Both the position numbers and the translations under genes were made by a program. Under the pieces are notes generated by a model. The model was given only the letters and a program-made list of their open reading frames with translations, searched no databases and had not been told where the DNA came from. Source: Bacteroidales bacterium (GTDB lineage: Bacteria > Bacteroidota > Bacteroidia > Bacteroidales > JAOZQN01). From it: a stretch of DNA of 6,621 nt. Positions 6,251 through 6,621 of this stretch are shown piece by piece (within the stretch, counting starts at the first letter, position 1; each line of letters starts with the position of its first letter). The stretch spans positions 1 through 6,621 of the forward strand of contig JAOZTW010000141.1 of the NCBI GenBank assembly GCA_029938985.1, written 5' to 3'.

Positions 6251-6621
6251 AAAAATTATTAGCAAAATTTTGTTGGGGCTATTAATATTTAGCTTAGTAG
6301 CAAGTTGTGTAAAAACACAGCAAGAAGGAGGCGGAGACGGAGCAGAAGAAATTAGTAAAAACAAATTAGAGCTTGATAGTATAAACAAAGTTATATCTAA
6401 ATTAGAGCTACAAATTGATACGATTGTAGATGAAACAAAATTACAAATAACAAAAAAAAAATACAGTATTACTAAAGCACGAAAAATACTTATTGAAAAA
6501 AAAATTGAAAAAAAAATTGAAAAATTAAATGAAGAAATTATAACTAAAAATAAAAATTATATTATAGTTATTGTAGTAGTTATCTTCATATCAATAATAA
6601 TAATCTTAATAATACGTATAA
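6228..6621 (+). CDS. Lipoprotein with helical stalk and C-terminal membrane segment, 3' partial
   Basis: An ATG at 6228 opens a frame that stays open to the right edge (131 residues, no stop yet). The first 27 residues form a lipoprotein signal: basic start (MKKSGLNKK), hydrophobic core (LLGLLIF) and lipobox V-A-S-C with Cys27 (6306-6308). After Cys27 comes a Gly/Glu-rich linker with GGGDG (34-38), then a charged, probably helical stretch (about 40-110) with IEKK repeats. A very hydrophobic segment (about 111-129, almost all Ile/Val) follows and is trailed by Arg130. The start overlaps the end of the giant T9SS gene by 23 bp in another frame, with no room for a separate promoter between them, so co-transcription is likely. 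I do not recognise a family. The combination of a lipid anchor and a later membrane helix is unusual. Residue +3 is Lys, as in some surface-export signals of this phylum, but the acidic residues expected after it are missing. Confidence 0.82.
   Translation, partial: MKKSGLNKKIISKILLGLLIFSLVASCVKTQQEGGGDGAEEISKNKLELDSINKVISKLELQIDTIVDETKLQITKKKYSITKARKILIEKKIEKKIEKLNEEIITKNKNYIIVIVVVIFISIIIILIIRI
6492..6524 (+). repeat. 12-bp in-frame tandem repeat (IEKK repeat)
   Basis: Unit ATTGAAAAAAAA occurs in two perfect copies (6492-6503, 6504-6515) and a third, partial copy (6516-6524). It encodes IEKK-IEKK-IEK within the helical part of the partial lipoprotein. The unit length keeps the frame, so copy-number change would lengthen or shorten the helix by four residues. 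Each full copy also creates a run of nine A residues with the following base. Confidence 0.88.

Noticed and set aside
6161..6388. Minus-strand open frame of 75 codons across the gene junction
   Set aside because: It overlaps the T9SS sorting domain and the lipoprotein signal on the other strand. Its low-complexity sequence is the complement of A-rich coding DNA.
6228..6621. Spanin or phage lysis gene
   Set aside because: The geometry is similar to a unimolecular spanin, but no endolysin, holin or other phage gene is nearby and the neighbour is a T9SS surface protein.

Overview
This window is strongly AT-rich bacterial DNA, very probably from a member of the Bacteroidota. The main reason is the large central gene. 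It begins with a Sec signal peptide and ends with a recognisable type IX secretion system (T9SS) type A sorting domain, a combination confined to that phylum. Gene starts have A-rich upstream sequence and no Shine-Dalgarno motif, which also fits. The species cannot be named from this sequence.

Layout, all on the + strand: (1) The 3' end of a small Lys/Glu-rich gene of unknown function (2-394) enters across the left edge. It contains an in-frame 9-bp tandem repeat. (2) A 216-bp gap (395-610) holds a strong intrinsic terminator (427-476) and presumably the promoter of the next gene. (3) One very large gene (611-6250, 1879 aa) encodes a secreted, cell-surface multidomain protein. It has a signal peptide, an N-terminal beta domain, twelve divergent Ig-like repeats of about 110 residues, a block of PKD/Ig-like modules and the T9SS sorting domain. 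(4) The start of a previously unlisted lipoprotein gene (6228 to beyond 6621) overlaps the end of the large gene by 23 bp. It encodes a lipobox signal, a Gly-rich linker, a long charged helix and a C-terminal transmembrane segment, and it runs off the right edge.

The upstream gene is separated from the rest by a terminator. The giant surface protein and the lipoprotein appear to form one transcription unit, possibly translationally coupled. The likely role of the large protein is adhesion or a surface stalk, inferred from architecture only. The lipoprotein could be an envelope tether, because it combines an N-terminal lipid anchor with a C-terminal membrane helix. The two most interesting observations are this dual-anchored lipoprotein, with three long poly-A tracts in its coding sequence, and the repeat array, whose twelve units are phased by an invariant tryptophan. 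No RNA gene, mobile element or CRISPR array was seen.
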